Of a stretch of DNA of 64,000 nucleotides, positions 54,689 through 63,249 are shown piece after piece. Position 1 is the stretch's first letter. Every line of letters begins with the position of its first letter. The notes under the pieces were generated by a model. It had not been told where the DNA came from and made no database searches. It saw only the letters and a list, made by a program, of their open reading frames with translations. Source of the stretch: an uncultured Clostridia bacterium (GTDB lineage Bacteria; Bacillota; Clostridia; TANB77; CAG-508); the NCBI GenBank assembly GCA_934133005.1, contig CAKPAI010000001.1, positions 310,001 to 374,000 on the forward strand. Direction: 5' to 3'. The translations under genes and the position numbers were made by a program.

Positions 54689-55040
54689 TTATTGCTCTAG
54701 TCCAAAACTTACACCTAGTGCATTATTTATCTGATTCATAATTTTTGAATCATCTATATGACCAATTTTTTCTTTTAATCTACTTTTATCGATTGTTCTT
54801 ATTTGTTCTGTTAATACAATTGATTCTGTTTTTAATTTTGTGTTTTCTGGTCCTATTTCTATATGCGTTGGTAATTTATTCTTTCCCATTTGAGAAGTTA
54901 TTGCAGCTGCTATAACTGTTGGACTATGTTTGTTTCCCATATCATTTTGAATTATCACAACAGGTCTTATCCCTCCGTTGTTCTGAACCAACAACTGGGC
55001 TTAAATCAGCATAAAACATATCTCCTCTTTTTACTATCAT
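54689..55040 (-). pseudogene. mazF: mazF toxin gene with a +1 frameshift
   Basis: The true start is ATG 55040, preceded by GGAGTGAAATAGAT. It reads MIVKRGDMFYADLSPVVGSEQ, then a single extra base (G at 54977 on the plus strand) shifts the frame. Removing it restores GGIRPVVIIQND and the rest of MazF/PemK (NKHSPTVIAAAITSQ, KLPTHIEIG, LTEQIRTIDKSRL). Without it the ribosome would stop early; an internal TTG at 54994 could yield only a truncated product. MazF is an mRNA-cutting toxin. No mazE gene is present in the 67 bp upstream. Confidence 0.8.
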
Positions 55041-55107
55041 ATCTATTTCACTCCTAATATTTGTGTAACTTTAGATTCGTTTATAAATACAATTTGAGTT
55101 TCTAGTT

Positions 55108-55716
55108 TTATTTTAATGTTATCTCATTATATAATATGTATACTCTATCATTTTTGTTAGCGTCTGTTATTTCCATTTTACTTATGTTTTTACTATTCTT
55201 TTCTATATACAGCCTCTTTTTTATTTTTTGGCTTTCAATTTCTATTATAAATTCGTTTTTTTCTTCTTTTATTTTTGTGTTAACATTTTTATAATCCTTT
55301 AAAAAACTATTTAGCCATAATGCATTATCGTCAATATATGGATAATCACTATATATTTTACTAACATTTAATTTTGAATTTTTTACTTCTAATTTGTTAT
55401 CTCTATAAATCATTTCTACACCTTCTAAATCAGAAGGTTCTATTATTGTCTGTATATCTTGTTCTGCACAATGAACTTGTTTCATTAAATATTTATTAGT
55501 ATTTTTATTACTTTTCACAGTTACTTCAATCGTGGCTTCATAATAGTTTATATTGAGAAGCATTTTTTCAATTTCATCTAAAGTTATATTTTCATTACTA
55601 TTATTTCCTACATTTAATATTTTATAAGTATTATTTTGCTTTTTTATAAATATAATTATTCCTAACACACATATAATTAAAATCAAAAATATAATTATTA
55701 TTGTTTTTTTCTTCAT
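55108..55716 (-). CDS. Membrane-anchored GerS-like protein
   Basis: 202 aa. One N-terminal membrane helix (IIIIFLILIICVLGIIIFI), no lipobox cysteine next to it. The rest has a LolA-like beta pattern with EATIEVTVKSNKN and YLMKQVHCAE. In Clostridia, germination lipoprotein GerS-related genes sit with alr and mazEF; mazF here is the next gene, which supports this call, although the anchor is a helix and not a lipid. Confidence 0.55.
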   Translation of the reverse strand: MKKKTIIIIFLILIICVLGIIIFIKKQNNTYKILNVGNNSNENITLDEIEKMLLNINYYEATIEVTVKSNKNTNKYLMKQVHCAEQDIQTIIEPSDLEGVEMIYRDNKLEVKNSKLNVSKIYSDYPYIDDNALWLNSFLKDYKNVNTKIKEEKNEFIIEIESQKIKKRLYIEKNSKNISKMEITDANKNDRVYILYNEITLK

Positions 55717-55805
55717 AAACTAAAATCCTTTCTTTCATAAATATTCCAGCTATCTAATTATATTTTTTATTTTTTTACATATTCCCCTTTATAAAAAACA
55801 AAAAA

Positions 55806-55840
55806 GAGAGAAACAACATAAACACTTATTGTTTTCTCCC
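55806..55840 (-). terminator. Terminator downstream of dusB
   Basis: On the minus strand GGGAGAAAACAA pairs with TTGTTTCTCTC imperfectly, then T6. It lies 75-110 bp after the dusB stop, in the gap 55717-55914. Confidence 0.55.
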
Positions 55841-55914
55841 TAACTTATTATATGTACATTGCTTTTGCATGTCAATCATATTCGCATATCAAATTTTGAC
55901 TGTTTTCGACTTTT

Positions 55915-56880
55915 CTATTCATCAATATTATTAAAATATCTTTCTAGCTCTCCTACAACTTCCTCTTTTGTATTCATCAAATTTACTTTACTTCTAAATT
56001 CACTAGAATTTGGTAAACTTTTAGTGTAGGCGCTTATATTTTTTCTCATCTCTTTTATTGCTGATACTTCTCCTCTTTCATTTATCTCTAAGTTTAAATG
56101 TTTTAATATTGTGTCTAATCTTTCCTGCTTTGATATTTTCTGTGGAACTTCGCCATTTTTTAAATATCCAATTATATCTCTAAATATCCATGGATTTCCA
56201 AGAGATGCTCTCCCAATCATTATAGCATCTACATTAGAAAATTCCATTTTTTCCTTTGCTTCTCTTTCTGATTTGATATCACCATTTCCGATAACTGGAA
56301 TTTTTACCTCTTCTTTTATTTTCTTTATAATATTCCAATCTGCTTCTCCAGAATAAAATTGTGTTCTAGTTCTTCCATGAACTGTTATTGCAGAAGCTCC
56401 AGCCTTTTCTATCACTTTTGCAGCTTCTACTGCAACTATATGATTTTCGTCCCAACCTTTTCTTATTTTTACTGTAACTGGCACTTTAGAATTCTCAACC
56501 GCAGTTTCAACAATTTGCCTTACTTTTTCTAGATCCAATAATAATTTACTTCCATCACCATTTTTTACAATTTTGGGAGCTGGACATCCCATATTTATAT
56601 CTACAATATCAGCAAATTCACTTACATATTTGGCAGCATAAGCTATAGCATCTAAATCACTCCCAAAAATCTGAACTGCTAATGGTCTTTCTTCAGGTAC
56701 TGATTTTAATAACAATTTCGTTTTTTCATCTCCATACATTAAAGCTTTACTGCTAACCATTTCAGTATATACTAGTCCTACTCCCATTTGCTTGCATATC
56801 AATCTAAAAGGCAGGTCTGTAATACCTGCCATTGGTGCTAAAAATATATTATTTTCTAATTCTACATTTCCAATTTTCAT
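55915..56880 (-). CDS. dusB: tRNA-dihydrouridine synthase DusB
   Basis: 321 aa starting at MKIGNVELENNIFLAPMAG after GGTGAATAGA. FMN-barrel motifs: APMAGITDLPF, VDINMGCPAPK (catalytic Cys), TVKIRKGWDE, ITVHGRTRTQ and GRASLGNPW. It reduces uridine in the D-loop of tRNA. It is the last gene of the minD-minE-rodA-dusB run. Confidence 0.95.
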   Translation of the reverse strand: MKIGNVELENNIFLAPMAGITDLPFRLICKQMGVGLVYTEMVSSKALMYGDEKTKLLLKSVPEERPLAVQIFGSDLDAIAYAAKYVSEFADIVDINMGCPAPKIVKNGDGSKLLLDLEKVRQIVETAVENSKVPVTVKIRKGWDENHIVAVEAAKVIEKAGASAITVHGRTRTQFYSGEADWNIIKKIKEEVKIPVIGNGDIKSEREAKEKMEFSNVDAIMIGRASLGNPWIFRDIIGYLKNGEVPQKISKQERLDTILKHLNLEINERGEVSAIKEMRKNISAYTKSLPNSSEFRSKVNLMNTKEEVVGELERYFNNIDE

Positions 56881-56913
56881 TCTATTCACCATATATTAAA
56901 GTTTTTATTTATG

Positions 56914-58020
56914 CTAATCTATAAATATTGATTTTTGTCTTCTTCCACTTATATTTAGTAAAAGCCCTATCATTATAAAGTTTGTAAGAAGCGAGCTTCC
57001 ACCATAGCTTACAAATGGAAGTGGTACACCTGTTATTGGCAATAATCCCATTGTCATTCCTATATTTTCAGTCATGTGAAATAAAAATATTCCTGCAATT
57101 CCAATTGCTATATATGAACCCACATCATCCTTTGCAGTTTTAGCTACATATATTGCTCTAGTAATAAGTACAACATATGATATTACAACAGTTGCTGCTA
57201 TTATAAAGCCTAATTCTTCACCTATAACTGCAAATATAAAGTCCGTACTTTTAGGGTATAAGAAACCAAGTTGTGTTTGGTTTCCTTTTAAAAAGCCCAT
57301 TCCTAAAAATTCTCCTGCTCCAATTGCAAGTTTTGATTGAATAACATTATATCCTGCTCCTCTAGGATCTAAATTCGGATTTAAAAACACATCAATTCTT
57401 GTTTTAGCATGTTCTGGCAATACAAAAAAATATGCTACTGGTAACAATATCGCCACTATTAAAATTCCTGAAATTATATATCTTTTCTTTATTCCAGCAG
57501 TAAATAACATAAGTACAAAAGCTACCATAAATGCCATAGCTGTTCCGTAATCTGGTTGTTTAATAATAAGCAATACTGGAACTGCCACAATTGCAATTAT
57601 TTTTAGTAATTGCAAAGGCTTACTTATTTCATCTCTTCCTTTTTCTTGAATTTTTGCAATTGCCATAGCAAGTGATAATATAACTATTATTTTAGCAAAT
57701 TCTGCTGGTTGAATTGATACAGAACCTATATTAAACCAGCTAGTTGCTCCATTTATTGGTTCAGTAAATAATACTGCAACTAATATAATTAGCATTATAC
57801 CATACAATATTGGTGTCACTTTTGTAATTGTATTGTAATCTATTGCAATTACAATTATCATTATAGGTATACTAATTGCAATCCACATTATTTGCTTTTT
57901 GAACTCTTCATATTCACTCGACTGAGTTGCTGAAAATAAAGCACATAGTCCAATAGATAGTAATATGATAATACATACTAATATTCCCCAGTCTATGTTC
58001 TTAAAAATCTTGTTTCTCAT
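56914..58020 (-). CDS. rodA: RodA, rod-shape SEDS glycosyltransferase
   Basis: 368 aa, ten predicted membrane helices. SEDS motifs: FNIGSVSIQPAEFAKI, PDYGTAMAF, AIGAGEFLGMGF and GVPLPFVSYGGSS. It polymerises peptidoglycan glycan strands for elongation. It is 11 bp after minE. Confidence 0.9.
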   Translation of the reverse strand: MRNKIFKNIDWGILVCIIILLSIGLCALFSATQSSEYEEFKKQIMWIAISIPIMIIVIAIDYNTITKVTPILYGIMLIILVAVLFTEPINGATSWFNIGSVSIQPAEFAKIIVILSLAMAIAKIQEKGRDEISKPLQLLKIIAIVAVPVLLIIKQPDYGTAMAFMVAFVLMLFTAGIKKRYIISGILIVAILLPVAYFFVLPEHAKTRIDVFLNPNLDPRGAGYNVIQSKLAIGAGEFLGMGFLKGNQTQLGFLYPKSTDFIFAVIGEELGFIIAATVVISYVVLITRAIYVAKTAKDDVGSYIAIGIAGIFLFHMTENIGMTMGLLPITGVPLPFVSYGGSSLLTNFIMIGLLLNISGRRQKSIFID

Positions 58021-58031
58021 TCTCTATCCTC

Positions 58032-58592
58032 TTATTCTTCACTAGAGTTTTTATTTTCTTCTGTTTTTATATTAGTATCTTCTTTTTCTTCTATAATTTC
58101 AGCTTTCTCTTCTACTTCTATTGCTTCAACTTCTTCATTTTCTTTGTTTTCTTCTGAAGCATCAGTTTTTATTTCTTTTTCAGCATTATCCTCAACATTT
58201 ACTTCTTCTTTTGTTTGTTCTTCTTTTATTTCTTCTGTTTTATTTATTTCTTCTTTGTTACTTTCTTCGGTTTTTTTAGTTCCTTTATTTTGTATATTTT
58301 CCTTTATTCCTGCAATTGGAATATTGGCGTATAAAGCTGGTGCACCTGTAGAGCCATCTTCATTCATTTTGTTAGTTAGCCTAACATCTATATCACTTTC
58401 ATCAACATCTATATATTTTTTTATAACTTCTATTATTTCTTGTCTCATCATATCAAGAAAGTCTGCTGACACATTGGCTCTATCTTGCATAAGAACTAAG
58501 TGTAGTCTTTCTTTTGCTGTATCTTTTGATTTTTCTTCCAATTTATCTTTTTTCCCTACTCTCTTAAAGAAACTAATTACGTTTTCGAACAT
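58032..58592 (-). CDS. minE: MinE, cell division topological factor, with long acidic tail
   Basis: 186 aa starting at MFENVISFFKRVGKKD after ATGGAGGAAAAA. The MinE part is normal: an anti-MinCD helix (SKDTAKERLHLVLMQDRA) and a dimerisation domain (RQEIIEVIKKYIDVDESDIDV). After about residue 95 comes a Glu/Lys/Asn/Thr-rich low-complexity tail of about 90 residues. Typical MinE is about 85-90 aa. It drives MinD release from the membrane. Confidence 0.9.
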   Translation of the reverse strand: MFENVISFFKRVGKKDKLEEKSKDTAKERLHLVLMQDRANVSADFLDMMRQEIIEVIKKYIDVDESDIDVRLTNKMNEDGSTGAPALYANIPIAGIKENIQNKGTKKTEESNKEEINKTEEIKEEQTKEEVNVEDNAEKEIKTDASEENKENEEVEAIEVEEKAEIIEEKEDTNIKTEENKNSSEE

Positions 58593-58609
58593 TTTTTCCT
58601 CCATTTTGA

Positions 58610-59401
58610 CTATTTTTTAAATATACTTTTAATTTTTGTAAAAAATCCTTCGTCTTTTCCTGGAATTGTTACATCTACGCTTTCGCCTAAAATTCTTCTA
58701 GCTATTTCTATATATGCTTTTCCAGATGGAGCTTTTTTGTTTATTACCGCTGGTTCTCCTTTATTCGTTTGAGTTATTATAAATTCATCATCTGGTATTA
58801 CACCGATTAAATTTATAGATAATAAATCTACAATATCCTCAACATCCATCATTTCACCTTTTCTAACCATATTAGGTCTTAACCTATTTACAATTAGTTC
58901 TGGATTTTTGATTTCAGCTGCCTCAAGTAATCCTATAATTCTATCAGCATCTCTTATAGATGATATTTCAGCATTTGTTACAACTATTGCTCTATCTGCT
59001 CCTGCTATTGCATTTTTAAAGCCCTGCTCAATTCCTGCCGGACAATCAATCAATATATAGTCAAATTCCTCTTTTAGTTTGCTGGTTAATTCTTTCATTT
59101 GTTCTTCATCTATAGCACTTTTATCTCTTGTTTGGGCAGCTGGTAATAAGAATAATTGCTCAAATCTTTTATCTTTTATTAGAGCTTGTCTTAGTTTGCA
59201 TTTTTCTTCCACAACATCTACTATATCGTATACAATTCTATTTTCAAGACCCATTACGACATCTAGATTTCTTAGTCCAATATCAGTATCTACTAACACT
59301 ACTTTTTTACCCTTTAGTGCTAAAGCAGAACCAAGATTTGCTGTTGTAGTTGTTTTTCCTACTCCACCTTTTCCTGATGTTATTACTATAACTTCTCCCA
59401 T
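58610..59401 (-). CDS. minD: MinD, septum-site-determining ATPase
   Basis: 263 aa starting at MGEVIVITSGKGGVGKTTTT after ATGGAGGATTCT. Deviant Walker A KGGVGKTT, switch residues DTDIGLRNLD, DYILIDCPAGIEQGF, and a C-terminal amphipathic membrane helix (FFTKIKSIFKK). It oscillates or polarises on the membrane to keep septa at mid-cell with MinE. minC is not visible upstream within this window. Confidence 0.95.
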   Translation of the reverse strand: MGEVIVITSGKGGVGKTTTTANLGSALALKGKKVVLVDTDIGLRNLDVVMGLENRIVYDIVDVVEEKCKLRQALIKDKRFEQLFLLPAAQTRDKSAIDEEQMKELTSKLKEEFDYILIDCPAGIEQGFKNAIAGADRAIVVTNAEISSIRDADRIIGLLEAAEIKNPELIVNRLRPNMVRKGEMMDVEDIVDLLSINLIGVIPDDEFIITQTNKGEPAVINKKAPSGKAYIEIARRILGESVDVTIPGKDEGFFTKIKSIFKK

Positions 59402-59590
59402 AGAATCCTCCATTCTTACAAACTCTTTTTCATTTCTATATATAATTTTTTACATTATATATAATATACGGAAATTAGTAAAAAGTCAAGGAATTTCGAG
59501 GTCTTTTATTACAAATTTGTTACAAGTTTTTTAGCCTTTTTATTAGTCAAAATGTCATTTTGTTATTATATTTTTATAGTTTCATAATTG

Positions 59591-61630
59591 TTATTTTCCT
59601 GTTCTTGGTAATATTTTTTCTTGTTCTTTTGGAGTATAAATTATAGTTGTGAAGCTGTCTTTTTTAGTTTTAATTTTAGTTTTATACTTGCCAACAACTT
59701 CTGTATTATTGGTAAATTTGTACCCATTTTCAAGGTTATCTAATATCTTACAATATAAACGTGGTTCTTTTTCTTCTTTAAAACCTATCTTTACATTAGT
59801 AAATCTGAATTGATATTCAGTTATATATTCGCCTTGTTCTAACTCTATATTCTCAAAATCAATTTCGTTTTCTTTCCTTGTATCCAAATTATCTGCTATC
59901 ATTTGATATTCTTTCTTGTTTGTTCTATACCATACAGAATACTTATTTTCTTCATTCCATGTTCCTGTATTTATTTTACTTATTCTCACTGCATCAATTG
60001 GAATATAATCAGTCCATGTAAATAGTTCTAATTCTACGTTTGATTTATTTTCTATATTTTTGAATTGATATTCTATTTCTTCTCCTTTTTTTGCTTCTTC
60101 TTTCCCCAATTTTTCTACATCAACTTCTATGTCTGTTTTATTATTTTTAAAAGTAAAACTTACTGTTTCGCCTTCTTTTAATTTAATTACTTTTGGATTT
60201 TCATCTAGAATATAATCATCTGGAACAAAAACCTCTTTGACTATTAAATTTGGATATTTTGATATTTCATATTCTTTCGTTTGCGCCTCACCATTTTCAT
60301 TAGTTATTATTCTTTCTAAAACATTTCCACTTCCATCATATATTTCAAATTCTGCACCTTCTATTTTTTCATTAGTATCACTGATTTTAGATATTTTAGC
60401 TTTTCCCTTCTTTATTTTGTTTTTTATATTTAATTCTATTTCTTCATTCCATCTAAGCTCTACATTAACAGCTTCATCAATTTTATAATACTCCTTTGGA
60501 GCTTTAGTTTCTTTTAAATAATATCTTCCCGGTTTCAAATATTCTATTTTAATTTTGCCATTAACATCTGTTATATATCTTCCCAATTCTAAATTTTCTT
60601 CATTAAACAATGTAAACTCAACGCCTTCAATTGGCATATTATTTTCCTCGTCTTGTTTATTTATAACTATTTTTGATTTATATGCATCTAAAAAACAATC
60701 TGTACTAGAGTCTATTTCTTCATAATTTGAAATATATGTTATATAGCTTTGAGTTTCTTCATTATATGATTTTGCATAAAATACTGGATATGTTTTTATT
60801 TTTACGCTATCTATTTTTATTTGTCCTTCTATATTTTCTTTAATATTTTTTTCTGGAATTATTATTTTAAACACATTTGTATTCATATGGTTTGTTTCTA
60901 TATTTGTATCTGCTAAAATCTTCGTATTATCTGGAAAATTTAAAATTTCAACATCATAGCTACTAATATTTCTATTACCATTTACTTTATATTCTTGTAT
61001 TAGATACTTCTCATTTTCTATACTTTGTTCATATTCATTTATTTTTTCTATTGAAATTTCTGGCTCTTTGTATTTTTCTTTTCCATTTATTCCATATTCA
61101 TATAATTCTTGAGAAACTTCTAATACTCTTCTTCCTCTTCTTAAAACGTCTTCAAAACCAACGTTTTCGCCATATCCAACTCTTGTTGGTTCTTCATATT
61201 TTTGGTTTGGTGCCACCTTTTGAACTAGACAATGTATAGCTGTTTTTGTTGCATAATATAAATCATCTTGACATTCTAAGTTCCATTCCTCATAAGTACT
61301 TCCCATAAATCCCTTATATAGTATTCTCCAAAGTTCTTCATTATCAAGCATGCTTAATGTAACATCATAACTGTCACCAGCACCTGTACCAATTCCAGGC
61401 TTTTCTGGTTCAACACAAAAAGCTGGTTGTTTTTCATTTGTTTCCTCATTTTTATATACTACATATGTTACTCCTTTCATACTGTCTTTTCCTTTTATTT
61501 TAAGTAAAGAAGTACAATCATGATCTTTTTCTAATGTTACTTTATCTTTTGCCAAAGTTACTACTGGCATAAAATTAAACATTAATAATATAACAACTAA
61601 TAAATTTATTACTTTCATTAATCTATCCAT
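59591..61630 (-). CDS. Sortase-type surface protein with thioester-like and CnaB domains
   Basis: 679 aa. Signal peptide (VINLLVVILLMFNFMPVVTLA). Residues 40-200 resemble a thioester domain: C72 in FCVEPEKPG and YYATKTAIHCLVQ, where K129 replaces the usual Gln. Two CnaB-like domains follow, each with a Lys and a Glu that fit isopeptide bonds (INKQDEE...LKETKAP; KISKISD...VKEVFVP). The protein ends LPRTGK and stop, with no membrane helix or basic tail. It is 14 bp upstream-adjacent to the sortase gene, its likely partner. Confidence 0.75.
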   Translation of the reverse strand: MDRLMKVINLLVVILLMFNFMPVVTLAKDKVTLEKDHDCTSLLKIKGKDSMKGVTYVVYKNEETNEKQPAFCVEPEKPGIGTGAGDSYDVTLSMLDNEELWRILYKGFMGSTYEEWNLECQDDLYYATKTAIHCLVQKVAPNQKYEEPTRVGYGENVGFEDVLRRGRRVLEVSQELYEYGINGKEKYKEPEISIEKINEYEQSIENEKYLIQEYKVNGNRNISSYDVEILNFPDNTKILADTNIETNHMNTNVFKIIIPEKNIKENIEGQIKIDSVKIKTYPVFYAKSYNEETQSYITYISNYEEIDSSTDCFLDAYKSKIVINKQDEENNMPIEGVEFTLFNEENLELGRYITDVNGKIKIEYLKPGRYYLKETKAPKEYYKIDEAVNVELRWNEEIELNIKNKIKKGKAKISKISDTNEKIEGAEFEIYDGSGNVLERIITNENGEAQTKEYEISKYPNLIVKEVFVPDDYILDENPKVIKLKEGETVSFTFKNNKTDIEVDVEKLGKEEAKKGEEIEYQFKNIENKSNVELELFTWTDYIPIDAVRISKINTGTWNEENKYSVWYRTNKKEYQMIADNLDTRKENEIDFENIELEQGEYITEYQFRFTNVKIGFKEEKEPRLYCKILDNLENGYKFTNNTEVVGKYKTKIKTKKDSFTTIIYTPKEQEKILPRTGK

Positions 61631-61643
61631 TTTACCTTCTTTC

Positions 61644-62246
61644 TTACACTTCTAATGCTTGCACACAAAGTCTTTTATTTTTTCCATCTTTAGTACAAGT
61701 TATCAGCGTTATTCGATTATTAGTATTTTCTTTTAAAAGTGTAAAATCATTTTCAGAAATAATTTGTTTGAACGTAACTATATATTTTTTTATTCCATTT
61801 TCAGTTTTATAATATATAAAACTTCCTATTGAAATATCCTTTAAATTTTTAAAATAGTCTCCTTGTCCTCCTGAATTGTGAGAAGCAAGTCCTACATTTC
61901 CATAAAATAAACTTGTTGATTCAAAATGACCAATTGCCTTCGAAAGAGTTTCTAAATCAGTACCTTCCATTATTGGCGCTTCCTCTAATAAAATATCTGG
62001 AATAGTTAAATATCCTAATATATTTAAACTTTCTGTATCTTTTGTATCTTCTATATTTTGTATTTCAGCGTTTGTTTCTGCCTTGTATTCTTCATTTTTT
62101 TCTTCTACGTTATTATTTATAAAGCATTTTTCTACATTTTCACTTATTTTGTTTTTTCTCTTCTTCTGTAAGATTTCATTTAGACTCGCTATTAGCACCA
62201 TACAAAAAGTTATTACTAATACGACTTTTAAAAATTTTTTAGAAAT
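61644..62246 (-). CDS. Membrane-anchored sortase with probable AUU start
   Basis: About 200 aa. Sortase triad: H in GLASHNSGG, C in TLITCT, R in NKRLCVQ (H108, C169, R177 counted from ATG 62201). The only nearby ATG, at 62201, lacks a ribosome site and would cut the membrane helix KKFLKVVLVITFCMVLIA in half. GGAGG at 62254-62258 sits 7 nt before ATT 62246 and 4 nt before ATT 62249; no ATG, GTG or TTG is in frame there. It would attach the adjacent surface protein. Start is inferred. Confidence 0.75.
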   Translation of the reverse strand: MSKKFLKVVLVITFCMVLIASLNEILQKKRKNKISENVEKCFINNNVEEKNEEYKAETNAEIQNIEDTKDTESLNILGYLTIPDILLEEAPIMEGTDLETLSKAIGHFESTSLFYGNVGLASHNSGGQGDYFKNLKDISIGSFIYYKTENGIKKYIVTFKQIISENDFTLLKENTNNRITLITCTKDGKNKRLCVQALEV

Positions 62247-62394
62247 AATTTTGCCTCCTGAATTAAATTAATAGAAAATAAATTAAATCGATTTAAATTT
62301 GATTAAATTATACGTAAAAACTCCTAGTAAGTCAAGAAAATTCGTTCGTCAAATTATGACTTTTTATGCAAAAATAATATTTATTGTGCTTTGT

Positions 62395-62423
62395 TTGACA
62401 TATTATGTAAAACAAAGTATAAT
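62395..62423 (+). promoter_or_regulatory. Strong promoter of the gene at 62491
   Basis: TTGACA (62395-62400), 17-bp spacer, TATAAT (62418-62423): both hexamers at consensus. The 5' leader is about 60 bp. Confidence 0.85.
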
Positions 62424-62490
62424 GTAATAAGCATATATTTGTGCTGTTTGAAAATCATCCAAAAAGCTATGAATTGAAAGGACTGTGCTT

Positions 62491-62943
62491 ATGTACGAAA
62501 AGAAGCAAATGCAAGAAATTAAGAATTTTGCCATGGAAATGCCGATAACTCTAGCAGACAAAAACTACTATTCTCAGGTCGATGATTTAAAGTTAGCTCA
62601 GCAAGTAAGTAAGCTTACGATTTCCATCCAGAATTCTCACATCACCCCCCTGGACATTTACAAAATACCTGATCGGATAAAAGCAAAATCCAAAATTGAG
62701 TCCTTGTTAAAAAAAGGCTATACTATGTACTTTAGATTTGTTACTTACAAAAGTGACTCTTCCTACTGCGTGACCTTTTTATTTCAAGGTCCAGAAAAGC
62801 TACAGAAAAAGAAGTTAGCGCACGTTCAATCCGGAGATATTGTCGGAGCATCAAAGGTTCCTTTTGAGGTTTATTTGGATTTTATCGTTCCCATTGGAGA
62901 ACTGGCAAAGTTTGGTGAAATAATTAATTCTTGGGCAAAATAA
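62491..62943 (+). CDS. Hypothetical protein with unusual base composition
   Basis: 150 aa starting at MYEKKQMQEIKNF after GAAAGGACTGTGCTT. Composition and codon use (ACCCCCCTGGAC, TTGTCGGAGCATC) differ from the surrounding AT-rich genes. A repetitive hydrophobic middle (TMYFRFVTYKSDSSYCVTFLF) and KLAHVQSGDIVGASK are conserved-looking, but I recognise no family. Own promoter and terminator. Possible recent acquisition. Confidence 0.55.
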   Translation: MYEKKQMQEIKNFAMEMPITLADKNYYSQVDDLKLAQQVSKLTISIQNSHITPLDIYKIPDRIKAKSKIESLLKKGYTMYFRFVTYKSDSSYCVTFLFQGPEKLQKKKLAHVQSGDIVGASKVPFEVYLDFIVPIGELAKFGEIINSWAK

Positions 62944-62979
62944 GTTTCTAGAAATTAAACAGCAAAAGAGGTGATAAAA

Positions 62980-63025
62980 CCGAAGTTAAATCAAATGCTA
63001 TAAATACAGCATTGATTTACTTCGG
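62980..63025 (+). terminator. Long-stem terminator
   Basis: CCGAAGTTAAATCAAATGCT pairs with AGCATTGATTTACTTCGG, then a T-rich tail to 63042. A duplicate-like GAGGTGATAAAA lies just before it. Confidence 0.75.
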
Positions 63026-63039
63026 TATTTTCTTTTTTA

Positions 63040-63216
63040 TTATTCTACTGATGGTGCTCCAACTGGGCAAACAGCTTCGCAAGTGCCACAGCTTACACAT
63101 TGGTCTTTGTCAATTTTATATCTTCCTAATTCGTCATCATAAGATATGCAAGAAACTGGACAATTTGCTGCACATGCGCCGCAGCTTATACATTGGTCTG
63201 ATATTTTATATGCCAT
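63040..63216 (-). CDS. 2[4Fe-4S] ferredoxin
   Basis: 58 aa starting at MAYKISDQC after AAGGAG. Two complete CxxCxxCxxxCP sets: CISCGACAANCP and CVSCGTCEAVCP. It is the electron carrier for pyruvate oxidation; it lies 34 bp after the PorB stop and is co-oriented. Confidence 0.95.
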   Translation of the reverse strand: MAYKISDQCISCGACAANCPVSCISYDDELGRYKIDKDQCVSCGTCEAVCPVGAPSVE

Positions 63217-63249
63217 AATATTCATCTCCTTATAAATATTGATAACATT

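Noticed and set aside
59548..59562. CAAAATG/CATTTTG hairpin as terminator of the surface protein gene
   Set aside because: Seven-bp AT-rich stem with one-base loop and no T-tract on the minus strand.
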